Below are positions 29,101-37,865 of a stretch of 64,000 nt of DNA, piece by piece. The translations under genes and the position numbers were made by a program. The notes beneath the pieces are model-generated. The model did no database searches, was not told the origin of the DNA, and worked only from the letters and a program-made list of their open reading frames with translations. The DNA is from Doris montereyensis (lineage: Eukaryota > Mollusca > Gastropoda > Nudibranchia > Dorididae): assembly GCA_037039925.1 (NCBI GenBank), contig JAXRKP010000133.1, positions 313,428 to 377,427 on the forward strand, written 5' to 3'. The first letter of the stretch is position 1. Each line of letters starts with the position of its first letter.

Positions 29101-32100
29101 TTTGCTCAATGAGAGCCTTTCTAAAAAAAATATTGACTTTAAATGCATATGTACATGTATAAAGACCATATTGCAGTAAAAGCATTGAAAAGGTAAAGAA
29201 GTTATAGTTTGAAGGAGATTAATGGGGCAAAGTAACATGAGGCTACAGTCTTTGGGGGGGGGGGGGGGGGACAAATCTAGTTTATTGTATTATTTGATGG
29301 AGTCGTTCATTCCCTTCACTTTGAGACCATAAAAGAAGCTCAGTATCGATTCTCTGAAGTTACATGATTTTAGAAAATGCGATACTGACCTAACTTTGAA
29401 CTCAATTGTTGTACTATAAAAATCAGTAATTTTGTCTAAACTATTACAAGTTGGTTCTCATTTTAATCAGCACATCGTAATCTTTTCAAAGAATGCATTT
29501 ATGACAAAGCTTGCCTTAGATCGTCGGGAAATATGTGACATATTGCACACACCTGTTATCGGAAGATGTACTTGAAAGCTTCTTAAGGTTTTATGACGTT
29601 TCAAAGTATTATTTTACTGTTTCCTAGGTTTTTATAACCAAAAAACATCCAATAACAGAAAAAATAGTTTCAAACAAGATTTGCTGAAAATGGACTTTCT
29701 TTTATTGTTTTTTCTCAAGTAGGCCCTACATGTACTTTTACTATTTCAAACAGATTCCTTTGAAACTTGGCATATAACTGCTTTGTATCATAACTAAAAG
29801 ATCTTTATATGGGGTGTTTGATATCTTTCCTACTTTCTGAAAAATTCATGATTTTTGGTGAAAAATATGTGACTATTTCAAACAGATTCCTTTGAAACTT
29901 GGCATATAACTGCTTTGTATCATAACTAAAAGATCTTTATATGGGGTGTTTGATATCTTTCCTACTTTCTGAAAAATTTTTTTTGGTGAAAAAATTGAGA
30001 AAAATTATTCCTTCAAACCCCAATTTTTTAATTTTATTTCAAACCATAACTTTTCAAGATGTAAAACAAATGATACAAGAGTGCCAGGACGTTGGTTTCA
30101 AGTTTCAAAGTGTAAAATTATAAACCTCTTAATGAAAACTGTAGCATTACCTAGTTTTTGAAAATTACCTATTTCTTCACACAAAAAACCAAGATGGCTG
30201 CCATTTCCATTGCAACTAAATTTTCAAAAGTGACTTTCACAATTCTTTTCCTCTCCTTTAGTTATGCTGAACGCTAAATTGTGTGTCTCTTTAAACTAGA
30301 AAAATCACTCTCAGGGCCTGCCCCCTCGTTAAATAGGCACTAGCTTGAGGCCTTTGATTTTTATTTAGTTTCATCTGAATTAATTTTATTGTGATGCAAA
30401 TTAGTGGAGTTACTATGAAATCTCTTACAGGAATTACTTCCTGTGAACATTAATGTAAATGCCCGGTTTCATTTTTAATTGATTATATTGTTTTAAGTCT
30501 GTTTTTGTTTTGTTTTTGACTAGGTATTTTCTTAAAGCTAATTTATTTTGCTGCTTAGGATATTTCAATAGTGATGTATTCTTATAGTAAACAATAGTAC
30601 CTCATTTAGTCTCCTGTAATCTGCATTTGAATGATTACGAATATCATGAACCTATTTTGTAGTAGTACCATAATGCTTTTATCTTTTTTATGAAAGAGGA
30701 CTCAGTAGTCCAGAGGCAGGTGGTAGTGGGTTCGAGCCCCGCCAACGTTGACAAAATTTTATGATTTTTTTCGAGCAAAATCTACCCCCCTGGTCCAGGT
30801 AGATGGATTGACACCTTAGTCCCATTGGAGACGGATGATAAAAAGGAGGTCCCATGTGCAGATCACAACACTGTGCACGTTAAAGATCCTTTGGCTGTTT
30901 AAAGGGCAGTCCGGGCAAAATTAAAAATCCAACCAAACCCCAAGATCACCTTAGTTGTGGGTGTCAGTAAAACCAAATCAAATCAAATCTTTAAAAAAAA
31001 AAAAATGTAAATCTGATTTTCTTTCTCAGACTGATACAGCCGAAGAATCAGCCGACCCTTACAGGAACTGTGAGCACAACCTTCTTGTTCACATCTCCAA
31101 TGTCCATTCTAATGTGGAATCCCAGTTGATGGAACTGGACCACAGCATCACAGGTAGGACACTCCTTTAGTTTCTGATCATTGATACAACTGGGCGCTTT
31201 TTTTGTCTCAAAACTCATTGTTTAGAAAGTGATCTCGTGGTCCAGAGGCAAGTTGTCTGCCTCTCAACCAAAATGTACATTCAAGCGAAAGTTAGCTTGA
31301 GTTTTTGGAGTAAAGTCTGCAATTTTTAAATCACATCTTCTACCTTCAAGATATTTAGCATGTCAAAAGAAAAGTGCTGCGAGGACGCTTTCTAGATCTT
31401 TCTGTGTTGAGTGTTTTTTCTTCATAAAGTCAAACAAGCGCACACAACCTTTCTGACCAAATATAACAATATTTTTTAAAAACCTTGGAAGTGACATAAG
31501 TCAAAACCACAACAATCGGACAATGGAAGTAGGATGTCATGGAAATTTCATAAAGACAAAGATGGATTTATAGTCTGTGTCCCCACACAGGTGCAGGCAA
31601 TATCATTCAGTCTTTCTAAAAAACAAAGACATACATACAAGAAAAGAATGAAAAATATTGTAGAGAAGTGTTCATTCTTTTGTTGTACATTGTATCATTC
31701 AGTGCTGTTATGTTTTTTAAGCATTGATTGAATAGATTGGCTCTAACTAAAATACTAAAATTAATTTTTTATTTGTTATAAAAAGGCGTTTGAGAATCCC
31801 TTTTCCCCAAATCAGTTTGGTTCTACTGCTTGAAAACAGATTCACTTGGCATTGATGAACATACATTTACATCTCTAACTATTATTAATATACTTGCTAT
31901 TGTCTCAGAAAACTTTGATAATCATTATAGTGGCCTTCACAATTCTTCTTTAATCCCTTCTATCTTTTGGACACCCTCATAATTTATCTTAGGTCCCATT
32001 ACAACTTCTACATAAGAATTCTATACATAATGTAATATATCCGATTTTACTCTTTTCATGTACTCGATATTTGAAAATGACATTCTCTGAAGTATTTTAC

Positions 32101-32360
32101 TGTCCTAGAAGGAGTATGATGTCCCTCACTGTCTTTGTTGATAAAAATCATTGATATAACAAATCTTGCATATTTTTATCCCCCCCCCCCCCCCCCCCCA
32201 CCACCACCACCATTTAGAGCTGGAAAATTCAGACTTGAGTGATCCAACCATACAACTGTGTGATGACAATGTTCTCAATGATATTCCTGCCCTACGAAAG
32301 TCTTTGCGCAAGCTGCTACAAAATTTGTCCAAAATTCAGCAACTGTCTTCACTCTGCTGA
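4927..32360 (+). CDS. PHF20: PHF20/PHF20L1-like chromatin reader, 5' partial, 16 visible exons
   Basis: Join inferred from splice sites and phase: 4927-5107, 14579-14663, 17011-17099, 17444-17522, 18707-18833, 19565-19622, 20222-20462, 21575-21952, 22824-22946, 23463-23590, 24723-24825, 26074-26290, 27629-28301, 28333-29091, 31030-31153, 32218-32360 (TGA). This gives about 1,168 residues; vertebrate PHF20 and PHF20L1 are near 1,010. Domain order is Tudor 1 (C-terminal part), Tudor 2, basic and Ser-rich linkers, C2H2 finger, PHD finger, a Ser/Thr-rich stretch and a conserved tail. In vertebrates the family reads methylated lysine and works with the MOF/NSL histone H4 acetyltransferase complex in the nucleus; that role is taken from the family. 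The start codon and beginning of Tudor 1 were not found and probably lie upstream of the window. Vertebrates have two paralogues; one symbol is given for the family. Every junction keeps phase except the 28.3 kb site, listed separately. Confidence 0.92.
7672..7853 (+). mobile_element. SINE family A, 5'-truncated copy
   Basis: It holds the body TAGGTGGATTGACACCTAG, AAGATCCCTTGG, GATCACCTTAGTTGTGG and an (AATCA)n tail, as in the fuller copies at 30698 and 57578. The tRNA-like head is missing. Confidence 0.75.
8225..10310. repeat. Minisatellite, unit about 43 bp, about 2.1 kb
   Basis: The degenerate unit contains AAATGGATCAGAGAAAGATT, TTTGACTTGATTTA and GTGTCAA. Nearly fifty copies with frequent small indels. 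Short ORFs ([12 protein letters not shown] on the minus strand) come from the unit. Confidence 0.95.
10838..11295. repeat. Minisatellite, 42-bp unit, about 11 copies
   Basis: The unit contains GAGGTGTGGGAAGGAGCTCT and AAAACTCCTCAACGTTGA. The exact multiple of three keeps frames open on both strands, as [14 protein letters not shown] on plus and [14 protein letters not shown] on minus. It lies inside an intron, so translation is unlikely. Confidence 0.95.
13525..14300. mobile_element. TIR element, copy 1 (CCTAAATGCC termini)
   Basis: The left end has GTTACCACCTAAATGCCCGG and the right end GGCATTTAGGCAGTAC, in inverted orientation. Internal pieces such as TGACAAACCAGTGATCC and ATGCATTGC-type sequence recur reversed in the copy at 50.1-51.3 kb. 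No transposase is recognised. Confidence 0.6.
14386..14530 (+). mobile_element. Family C short interspersed element
   Basis: It shares CATCTTGCTGTTTCCTCTTA, then ATTCATCCTGAGAGCAC and ATGGTGGACGGGTAAAT, with copies at 21.29, 51.28 and 58.0 kb. Its 3' part resembles the tail of SINE family A. Confidence 0.65.
14579..17099 (+). CDS. PHF20: PHF20-like exons 14579-14663 and 17011-17099: Tudor domain 2
   Basis: The two exons share a split glycine codon (G at 14663 plus GA at 17011). The product begins [20 protein letters not shown] and continues through [14 protein letters not shown]. The [13 protein letters not shown] and FYDGV blocks match the second Tudor domain of PHF20/PHF20L1, the methyl-lysine reader. 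The donors are GTAGGA and GTAAGT. The 2.35-kb intron between them carries a 47-bp minisatellite and a reverse-oriented SINE. Confidence 0.92.
15105..16375. repeat. Minisatellite, unit about 47 bp, about 26 copies
   Basis: The unit carries ACAACACACCTGGGGAAAGT, GGAAACAGTGCGTG and TTACATGTCTTTC. It lies in the intron inside the Tudor 2 coding region. Several overlapping ORFs in all frames are repeat artefacts. Confidence 0.96.
16531..16848 (-). mobile_element. SINE family A, reverse orientation, near full length
   Basis: Read on the minus strand it runs from a tRNA-like head (GGACTCGGTAGACTAGAGGC, then GGTTTGAGCCCGCC as B box) through GGTGGATTGACACC to GATCACCTTAATT and an AATCAAA tail. It forms part of the same intron as the 47-bp array. 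Confidence 0.8.
17158..17302. repeat. Three tandem copies of a 46-bp unit
   Basis: The unit carries GGAATACTAAGAGAGAGAGT and AAATAAGATGAAGAAAGGTC. It lies in a 344-bp intron before the exon at 17444. Confidence 0.9.
17444..20462 (+). CDS. PHF20: PHF20-like linker exons 17444-17522, 18707-18833, 19565-19622, 20222-20462
   Basis: Four exons join with consistent phases (1, 2, 0, then 1 left over). They encode a low-complexity linker: a segment with RRHTLGER, then the basic [13 protein letters not shown], which may be a nuclear localisation signal, then a Ser/Thr-rich acidic segment ([14 protein letters not shown], later [12 protein letters not shown]). No fold is recognised. The family has a variable basic linker with an AT-hook in vertebrate PHF20 at about this place; no clear GRP core is visible here. 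The last exon can join either 20758 or 21575, because both acceptors take phase 1. Confidence 0.82.
17523..20221 (+). other. PHF20-like introns between 17.5 and 20.2 kb
   Basis: Apart from the exons at 18707 and 19565, nothing is recognised. The sequence is AT-rich, with a GGGGTGGGGGG tract near 19130. Confidence 0.7.
20758..20855 (+). CDS. PHF20: Possible alternative exon with in-frame stop (PHF20-like)
   Basis: A good acceptor (pyrimidine-rich, ctacaag) at 20757 takes phase 1 from the exon ending at 20462. It reads [20 protein letters not shown], then [12 protein letters not shown] and TAA at 20853-20855. The lysine/arginine-rich content suits a nuclear protein. All three frames close by about 20855 and no convincing donor is seen before that, while skipping it restores phase exactly (T at 20462 plus CT at 21575). 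It could be an alternative last exon, a poison exon or a damaged constitutive exon. Confidence 0.45.
21285..21400 (+). mobile_element. Family C short interspersed element, diverged
   Basis: It carries TTTCATCTTGCTGTTC, CTCTGAGATCACTGG and ATGATGGACAGC, matching the other family C copies. It lies in the intron before the zinc-finger exon. Confidence 0.5.
21575..21952 (+). CDS. PHF20: PHF20-like exon: C2H2 zinc finger
   Basis: The exon lies between ttag|CT and GTTT|GTAAGT. After [20 protein letters not shown] comes one finger beginning [19 protein letters not shown], with ligand spacing C-x4-C-x12-H-x4-H. A Ser/Thr/Pro-rich tail and a basic IRKRRKK motif follow. PHF20 and PHF20L1 carry a single C2H2 finger between the Tudor pair and the PHD finger, so the position supports the assignment. 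Confidence 0.93.
22015..22090. repeat. Four tandem copies of a 19-bp unit
   Basis: The unit is AAGAAATGCTGTTCACAAA, repeated with minor changes. The rest of the intron to 22823 shows nothing recognisable. Confidence 0.9.
22824..22946 (+). CDS. PHF20: PHF20-like linker exon
   Basis: The exon enters at phase 1 after ctgtag and leaves with a G before GTGCCC, a weaker donor than its neighbours. It encodes a Ser-rich basic linker ([20 protein letters not shown]) with a possible phosphorylated or nuclear-localising segment. No domain is recognised. Confidence 0.78.
23060..23385 (+). mobile_element. Family F interspersed element, copy 1
   Basis: It aligns by eye with 26995-27335: GAAAAGTATGTATATGAGGG, then CACTATCGGCAAATTTGTTG, GATTAATTCAAGT and TTGGCAGCTATGA. 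It contains no ORF and is of unknown class. Confidence 0.6.
23463..24825 (+). CDS. PHF20: PHF20-like exons 23463-23590 and 24723-24825: PHD finger
   Basis: The intron splits the finger between the second and third zinc ligands. The first exon ends [14 protein letters not shown]; the second begins [12 protein letters not shown] and ends [11 protein letters not shown]. Ligands follow the Cys4-His-Cys3 PHD order C-x-C, C-x2-C, WQH, C, C-x2-C. The MIQC and CWQH blocks match the PHF20 PHD finger; that finger is known to bind dimethylated H3K4. The first exon also has a short acidic lead-in containing KPVKTEME, a possible sumoylation-type motif (inference). Confidence 0.94.
23755..23968 (-). mobile_element. 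SINE family B, reverse orientation
   Basis: Read on the minus strand it starts with a tRNA-like head (GGCGTCAGTGGCCGAGTGGT), has a B-box region near TGAATCCTAGC, then TAAGCTCCAGCTCTATGGGC at the end. It matches the plus-strand copies at 32793 and 58718. Confidence 0.7.
24826..26073 (+). other. PHF20-like intron with local duplications
   Basis: ATATAATTTTCAAAAATTCA occurs at about 25601 and again at about 25931 with similar flanks, and CCATTTCCATTGCAAC at about 25781 recurs at about 30199. No gene is seen. Confidence 0.5.
26074..26290 (+). CDS. PHF20: PHF20-like post-PHD helical exon
   Basis: The acceptor is tttctcag and the donor AAA|GTAAGA. It encodes about 72 residues beginning [20 protein letters not shown], followed by a helix-prone Leu/Lys segment ([15 protein letters not shown]). 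Vertebrate PHF20 has a comparable Y-x-YD segment and a helix directly after its PHD finger. Function of this segment is unknown to me. Confidence 0.87.
26995..27335 (+). mobile_element. Family F interspersed element, copy 2
   Basis: Counterpart of 23060-23385: GAAAAGTAGGTATATAAAGG, GATCGGCAAACTTGTTG, GGTTAATTCAAGT, TGCGTGGTCATTGTCTGC and GTTGGCAGCTATGG. The two copies flank the PHD exons and the helical exon. Confidence 0.6.
27629..29091 (+). CDS. PHF20: PHF20-like long Ser/Thr-rich region with a +1 frame jump near 28.3 kb
   Basis: After cctacag the frame opens with [17 protein letters not shown] and runs open as Ser/Thr/Pro-rich sequence to a stop at 28317-28319. Coding-like sequence of the same composition resumes in the +1 frame and stays open from 28306 to a strong donor at 29091 (GAT|GTAAGA). 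Phase matches on both sides if 28302-28332 is removed, a stretch that begins GTAAGG and ends CCAG. A 31-nt intron is unusually short, so a sequencing indel is equally possible. The product is probably disordered. The 273-residue antisense ORF here is a shadow. Confidence 0.75.
29092..31029 (+). other. PHF20-like intron with a 110-bp direct duplication and a SINE
   Basis: 29743-29847 and 29873-29979 are near-identical direct copies (AACAGATTCCTTTGAAACTT, then GGGGTGTTTGATATC). A G tract lies at 29255. A SINE follows at 30698. Confidence 0.8.
30698..30990 (+). mobile_element. SINE family A, plus strand, with tRNA-like head
   Basis: The head has GGACTCAGTAGTCCAGAGGC (A-box region) and GTGGGTTCGAGCCCCGCC (B box). 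The body has TCCAGGTAGATGGATTGACA and GATCACCTTAGTTGTGG. The tail is (AATCA)n. The structure is that of a tRNA-derived SINE, next to the exon at 31030. Confidence 0.85.
31030..32360 (+). CDS. PHF20: PHF20-like exons 31030-31153 and 32218-32360: conserved C-terminal tail
   Basis: The first exon contains [20 protein letters not shown] and leaves a G. The second reads through [20 protein letters not shown] and ends KIQQLSSLC before TGA at 32358-32360. The V-E-x2-L-M-E-L-D and L-R-K-x-L-R-K-L-L-x-x-L-S-K-I-Q-Q pattern matches the PHF20/PHF20L1 C-terminus and looks like a coiled-coil or helical pair. The last acceptor follows a run of about 19 C and a CCA repeat. Confidence 0.93.
31221..31275 (+). 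mobile_element. SINE family A head fragment
   Basis: GTGGTCCAGAGGCAAG and TGCCTCTCAACCAAAA match the head of the copy at 57578. A family E fragment (AAAGATGGATTTATAGTCTG) follows at about 31557. Confidence 0.5.
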
Positions 32361-32640
32361 ATACAAAACTCTTGTGGATAGACGTCTAAAGTGAAATAAG
32401 AAAGTTACCTAAATAAATCATGCTCATCCTTTGTTCTTATCCTTTTTTTTTATTTTTGGCCATTCGAAAATCAAATAGACTATCATTGTGAGGCAAAATT
32501 CCAAACTACTCAATAGCAGCACTGTATAAAGTTCAACTCAGTGGAATGAAATTGTTAAGGATCATCATGTTGTATATTTTAGTAATTTTGTAATGATCTG
32601 AAAACTATTCCTTTGTGGCCTCGTATGCTAATAAACTGTT
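32361..32640 (+). other. PHF20-like 3' UTR with two AATAAA signals
   Basis: AATAAA occurs at 32412-32417 and again at 32630-32635, each followed by T/GT-rich sequence. Either could end the transcript. This sets the gene end about 0.1 to 0.3 kb after the stop. Confidence 0.6.
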
Positions 32641-32792
32641 CTTATGCTTATTCAGATCAGTGTTGCATTTTGGTATTCTAAAAATGTTTGTATACTATTA
32701 GTGTGGATGTATGTTTTCGTATGATTGATTTCCCAGTCAGAACAAACTTGTGCAGTGTTCAATGATAATAATAATTAAATATATTTTATGGT

Positions 32793-33075
32793 ATGGTGTT
32801 GGTGGCCAAGTGTTTAGGCTACCAGACTGGGAATCATGAGGTTACTGGTTCAAATCTCATCAAAGCTAGGTCTGACATTGTGTTCCTTTGGAAAGACGCT
32901 TAAGACGCATTCACCCCATTCGAGCCAGATTCAAAAGGGTACAAGTGCCAGCTTGGAAGTAAAATCTAGCGTCCTGTCCAGGAGGTGATTATTGTCATCT
33001 ATTCCGTTTCATGCTATTGAAACCTGGATAAGCTCCGGCTCTGTGGGCCGTAACGGCTTTGAAGGAACTTTACTT
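32793..33075 (+). mobile_element. SINE family B, plus strand
   Basis: The tRNA-like head has GGTGGCCAAGTGTTTAGGCT and a B-box region near GGTTCAAATCTC. The body has TGTTCCTTTGGAAAGACGC and the end GCTCCGGCTCTGTGGGCC. It lies just after the PHF20-like gene. Confidence 0.8.
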
Positions 33076-33480
33076 ACATTTTTGTAGCGCTCATCATCAA
33101 TACTAGATTAACATCAGAGTGCTTTACAGTGACATGTCATAGCACATACAACACATAAGGAATGTCAATGAAATAAAATATGATTTAAATACAAGAAAAA
33201 TATATAATTATGTAGTGTAAATTGAAATAAAATGATTTAAATAAAATTGCAAGATGGGTTAAGTACAAAATAAAAATAACTATACAACTTGAAATATTTA
33301 TCAAAATCACGTGTAAAATTAGTTTGGTGGGTATGTATTTAAGAAAAGGCAGTGGTATTTCAAAAATGTCTTGAAGCACTTGAGGGTTTCCTTTGTTCTG
33401 GTTTCCCGAGGGAGACTGTTCCAGACTTCTGGGCCAGAAAATTCATTGGGTTAACTCTATCTGTTGGTGTTTTTTTTACC
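33076..33480. mobile_element. LINE-tail-like interspersed sequence
   Basis: TTTGTAGCGCTCATCATC, GTGCTTTACAGTGACATG and, further on, GGGAGACTGTTCCAGACTTC resemble 3' regions of invertebrate non-LTR elements (TATAGCGC to TGCTTTACA type). The assignment rests on recall of that pattern and is weak. Confidence 0.35.
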
Positions 33481-33836
33481 CTTTTCCAGCTGGTCCCGTA
33501 TATTTGCCTCCCGCTAATTACGCTAACAACGGGTCCCGTACATTTGCTTCACTCCTGGCCTTCCAGTGAGACAAAGTGTTACTGTTGTTAGTGGCGGGTC
33601 CCAAATAAGTGCACTGCAGTGCAGTCAAGGACGGATTTTGGGAATGTCTCTATTTTAATCAATTACGCTGATCAACCTAAAACAGAAAGTCTATTCTTCT
33701 AAAGGGGTGAAAGTAATAGTTCATTTCCGAGCGCCAAACAGAAAGTCTATTCTTCTAAAGAGTAATAGTTCATTTCAAAACACATATATTTCTTATAAAG
33801 AGATACAAAAACACAAGAGCTCTGTCTCAAATGCAG

Positions 33837-33940
33837 GTTGTGAACCCTCTGCAAAGTGGACAAAACCAGACTCATGTTCGTATGGCCGACGCAACTTCTG
33901 GACAGACGTCAATTACTTAAATAACAAGCTCGACCCACAA
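33837..33940 (+). other. Unassigned exon-like piece
   Basis: It lies between aaatgcag and CAA|GTAAGA. One frame stays open, entering at phase 2: CEPSAKWTKPDSCSYGRRNF, then WTDVNYLNNKLDPQ. Splice sites are good, but I recognise no family and no partner exon is certain. Confidence 0.3.
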
Positions 33941-34946
33941 GTAAGAAATAGTGATTGATACAAATGAAAGATATCAATGACCAATCACATTGCACACAGA
34001 TGATCAGCCTGAAGAAGGGCGTGACCTCTGGTCAATAAAAAGAAACTTCAGGGTTGACCAATCAGGGGGAGCATTGTGTTGATGGTTATATTGTCACATA
34101 CGTTAAAATATATCTCCACCTCTTTTCACATAAGAACGAAGAGATTAGAGTGTTCAAAGTACAATGGAAAGTTAAAGCTTTCATCTGAGTTCAGCAACCA
34201 GCAACAAAGGGACTGATCTCTCAAACAGATCATTTCACATGGTCATGATGACATGTGGTATCTGGACAAGAGGAAGGGCGGCTATTTGAAGTGTATAGAC
34301 ATTAGAAACTATGAAAGTCTATCTTCCTACTGTATAGAAAGGACTAAGGAGGGAGGATTACATCCAGATGGGGAGGGGGGATGTGGAAAACCACTGAATT
34401 GCGTAAGGGGTGGGGTCTGTTGTGAGGAGGTGGATTTCTATTTAATTGAACTGTAGGAAAGTAAACAGCCAAGAATACAGAACGATGGCCACTCATGGCA
34501 TTGTAAATTAGAAGAGAGAGTGTTACTAGTGATAGACATAGGGTAGGGAGGGAGTTTTTAAAAGCAAGGGAAGCATGTTGCAGAGGAGATGTGCTAGGTC
34601 TGGGATAGAGCGCGTTGCCGCAGTTGGGGCAGTACACACTTGTGAAAGCAATAAACCGGAGAGGCCTGTTTCTTTCATCATGGGAATGTGTTACCTATAC
34701 ACACTGGACTCTGTCATGAGCTTAGCGAAAGGTGGTTGGACATTTCCCCTAGTATTAGTATTAGTATTATTGTTCCATCATTTTATTTAGATGTGAGGAT
34801 GAAAATGATTCCTTTAGAAATAAAAATAAATGTTGTTCATTGAAACTACTACATAATATTTGACACAGCCAGCCACGCTATTATTGAATGACTGGAGCAA
34901 TGCCTGACCATGTGGCCCTGTGGTCCCCCTCTCCATATGTTACCTC

Positions 34947-35120
<174 letters not shown>

Positions 35121-35635
35121 TTCTGTCCGTCTGTCTTTATCTTCCTCGTTCTCTTTTACGTCTCCTTTTTGTTTCCTTTCCTCTTTTTATTGTCCCTTTC
35201 TATCCCTCTCTCCTTTCTCTCTCTGTCTGTCTCTCTTATGGCAGTTGTATTTCGTTTTTATTTTTTTTATTTTTGTCTTTTCTTTTTGTATATTGTTGTT
35301 ATGAATATGAGGCTTCCTCCGTAGAACGGAATTGCGTGATGGGTCGTTGCACCATTGGCTCTATTAGTTTCATTCAGCATTGTTTAGTGTTTATTTGTTT
35401 CTATGTCTCCTTGTAAGCTGCTTATGAAAGGTGGGCACACTGAAGATTCCTCAGTCATGACCCGTTTTTTATCTATTAGAAATAGACATATTCCGCTTCA
35501 CTAGTTGTGAGCCAACTACAGTATTATTCCTTTTCATGTCTATAAACAGTAGGCTGTAATAGATGTTATCGTTAGTAAACAATGCAATCTAAACACGATG
35601 ACAATATTTAACAATAATACTATGAATTGCCCGCT

Positions 35636-35809
35636 ATGTCACCTAACTCAACGAAGATCAAAAAGCACCACAATAATCACAGGTATGAGGTATGTTTTTT
35701 TCAAGTCTTGCAGCCTCGTCAGTGGGGCGAGAAAATTCTCGGTGCCATGTGTGGAAGCCTCGTACACAACAGAACTAGAATAACGATCGATATTGAGGTC
35801 AGCCAGCAG
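35636..35809 (+). other. Unassigned ORF or exon pair ending at a strong donor
   Basis: ATG at 35636 reads MSPNSTKIKKHHNNHR and stays open through an acceptor-like cttgcag at 35713 into PRQWGEKILGAMCGSLVHNR and TRITIDIEVSQQ, then CAG|GTAAGC. Either one exon or two are possible. No family is recognised. It might belong with the piece at 33837. Confidence 0.3.
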
Positions 35810-35974
35810 GTAAGCCTTACTTACATATTACAAGGGTCAAGAAACCTTGATTTAACGGAGGAGACTCTTCTGAGTAAAGAAAATTACTGTTGCACTTTGC
35901 CAGAGGGGCTAGCTATCCGTTGATTTTTGTTATGTACCTTATTCTCGTTAAATTACCTTTTTCTTTCTGGAATA

Positions 35975-36062
35975 TTCAGCCGTCATGCAAGTTAGAATTA
36001 GTTTGCGTGGTCAGAGTCTGTTTTTTATTTGTTTAAAAGTTTAGCAGCTATGAATATATGTT
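35975..36062 (+). mobile_element. Family F 3' fragment at the edge of a minisatellite
   Basis: GTCATGCAAGTTAGAATTAG, TTTGCGTGGTCAGAGTCTG and TTTAGCAGCTATGAATATAT match the 3' ends of the family F copies. The array at 36047 begins directly in it. Confidence 0.6.
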
Positions 36063-36680
36063 GTAAGGTTGGCAGTTGAGAATATATGTTGGTATGTAAG
36101 GTTGGCAGTTGAGAATATATGTTGGTATGTAAGGTTGGCAATATATGTTGTGAGTAGTTGTGAGTATATGTTGGTATGTAAGGTTGGCAGTTGTGAGTAT
36201 ATGTTGGTATGTAAGGTTGGCAGTTGTGAATATGTGTTGGTATGTAAGGTTGGCAGTTGTGAGTATATGTTGGTATGTAAGGTTGGCAGCTGTGAATATG
36301 TGTTGGTATGTAAGGTTGGCAGTTGTGAATATGTTGTTGGGTTGGCAGTGTAAGAGTATGTTGGTATGTAAGGTTGGCAGTTGAGAATATATGTTGGTAT
36401 GTAAGGTTGGCAGCTATGAGTGTGTGTTGGTATGTGGTTGGCAGTTGTGAGTATATGTTGGTATGTAATTGGCAGTTGTGAATATATCTTTATGTAAGGT
36501 TGGCAGTTGAGAATATATGTTGGTAGTAAGGTTGGCAGTTGAGTATGTAAGCAGTTTGAGTATATGCTGGTATGTAAGGTTGGCAGCTATGAGTGTGTGT
36601 TGTAAGGTTGGCAGCTTTTGATGATGGTTGTAAGGTTGGCAGTTGTGAATATATGTTGGTGTAAGGTTGGAGCTATGATC
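36047..36680. repeat. Minisatellite, unit about 33 bp, about 18 copies
   Basis: The unit has GTTGGTATGTAAGGTTGGCA and GTTGTGAATATAT. Copies vary by small deletions. The ORFs of CWYVRLAV type are repeat artefacts. Confidence 0.95.
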
Positions 36681-36775
36681 TTATGTTGTATGTGGATTCA
36701 GCCAAATCAATATTTATCTTTATCAGCTTCAGACTTTTGCTTTGGTCAAGCTTTTGATGATCTTCTGATAGAATA

Positions 36776-36915
36776 CTTTTGTAATTGCCAAATGCCACAC
36801 TAGGGAGCAGCAACTTTTGTAATTGCCAAATGCCACACTAGGGAGCTGCAACTTTTGTAATTGCCAAATGCCACACTAGGGAGCTGCAACTTTTGTAATT
36901 GCCAAATGCCAATAC
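36776..36915. repeat. Nearly four tandem copies of a 38-bp unit
   Basis: The unit has AACTTTTGTAATTGCCAAAT and GCCACACTAGGGAGC. Confidence 0.95.
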
Positions 36916-37059
36916 TACATTTGGATGTCTAGCTTACCCACTGGGTTTGAAGAAGTTTGTATGCAATTGCAATGAACAGGTGCGCATTGGTCAAAGGGAG
37001 TGCCATTCACTTATCTAAAAGTGAAACAACAGATTGTTGATGATAGATAGATGTCACAA

Positions 37060-37829
37060 TATATGATTTATTTTTTTTCGGCTGGAAACACTTTCACACT
37101 ACTCACAATCAGTTCTCATGAAAATATTGAAAATACAGAGGGGGAAAACAAATGATAAAAATTAAACATCAATTGAAGTAAGACACCATAAAACTGAATA
37201 AATGAAAGAAATAATATACATACATATGTTTATTTCACCCAGATCACAGTCCTTTGTAATATTAATGTTTCTCTCAGTCAGCACATGACACTAATTGCAT
37301 ATTTGAGAAAGGAAGCTCTCTATTCATAAAACTCTCCACAAGAGACAAATCTTTGCATACAATAATGTGAACCTTTTTAATACGACTACCTTAAATGTGA
37401 CGCTTGAAATAAAAGCAAAACAAAGTGAACCACAAAAGTTGTAAATACATTGTATTACATCTTTTAGTGATTTCAGCAATCATAGCCGTTTTGTAAATCA
37501 AAGAATGAAAAGGAAATGATTATCCATTCATCAAGTCTTTGAGAAATTAAATTACTTGACTAAACATTGAATGTCTGACATAAATGACATTGCTCATTAA
37601 GAAATAAAGGGTACAAATGGTGATGATACATAGGGAAAACTGGATATGCTCAACAACTCCCCTGAAAAGTGACAAGAGAATTTTTTTTTTTGTCACCGCC
37701 ACTACTCTACTTAGCTATCGCCCACCCCGCCAAGTTAGATAACCAATGCTTCCTCAGTGCTGTGGTCTACAAATCCAGAATCTTTATTGCTGTCTGGCAG
37801 CTCTGTGTCACTCTCACCATCATCCAAGC
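37060..37829 (-). other. DNALI1 3' UTR, probable extent
   Basis: Minus-strand AATAAA hexamers (TTTATT on the plus strand) lie at 37783-37788, 37229-37234 and 37067-37072. The first is only about 40 bp past the stop; the AT-rich stretch to 37.07 kb is a plausible long UTR. The true cleavage site cannot be fixed from sequence. Confidence 0.45.
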
Positions 37830-37865
37830 TTACTTCTTCGGAGCAATTATCCCCTCCAACTGTGT
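37830..37865 (-). CDS. DNALI1: DNALI1 exon 6, last coding exon
   Basis: After tttgcag it encodes TQLEGIIAPKK and TAA at 37832-37830. The final ten residues match the conserved family C-terminus. The intron before it (37866-40557, 2.7 kb) is AT-rich with a poly-A run near 38970 and no recognised gene. Confidence 0.95.
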   Translation of the reverse strand, partial: TQLEGIIAPKK

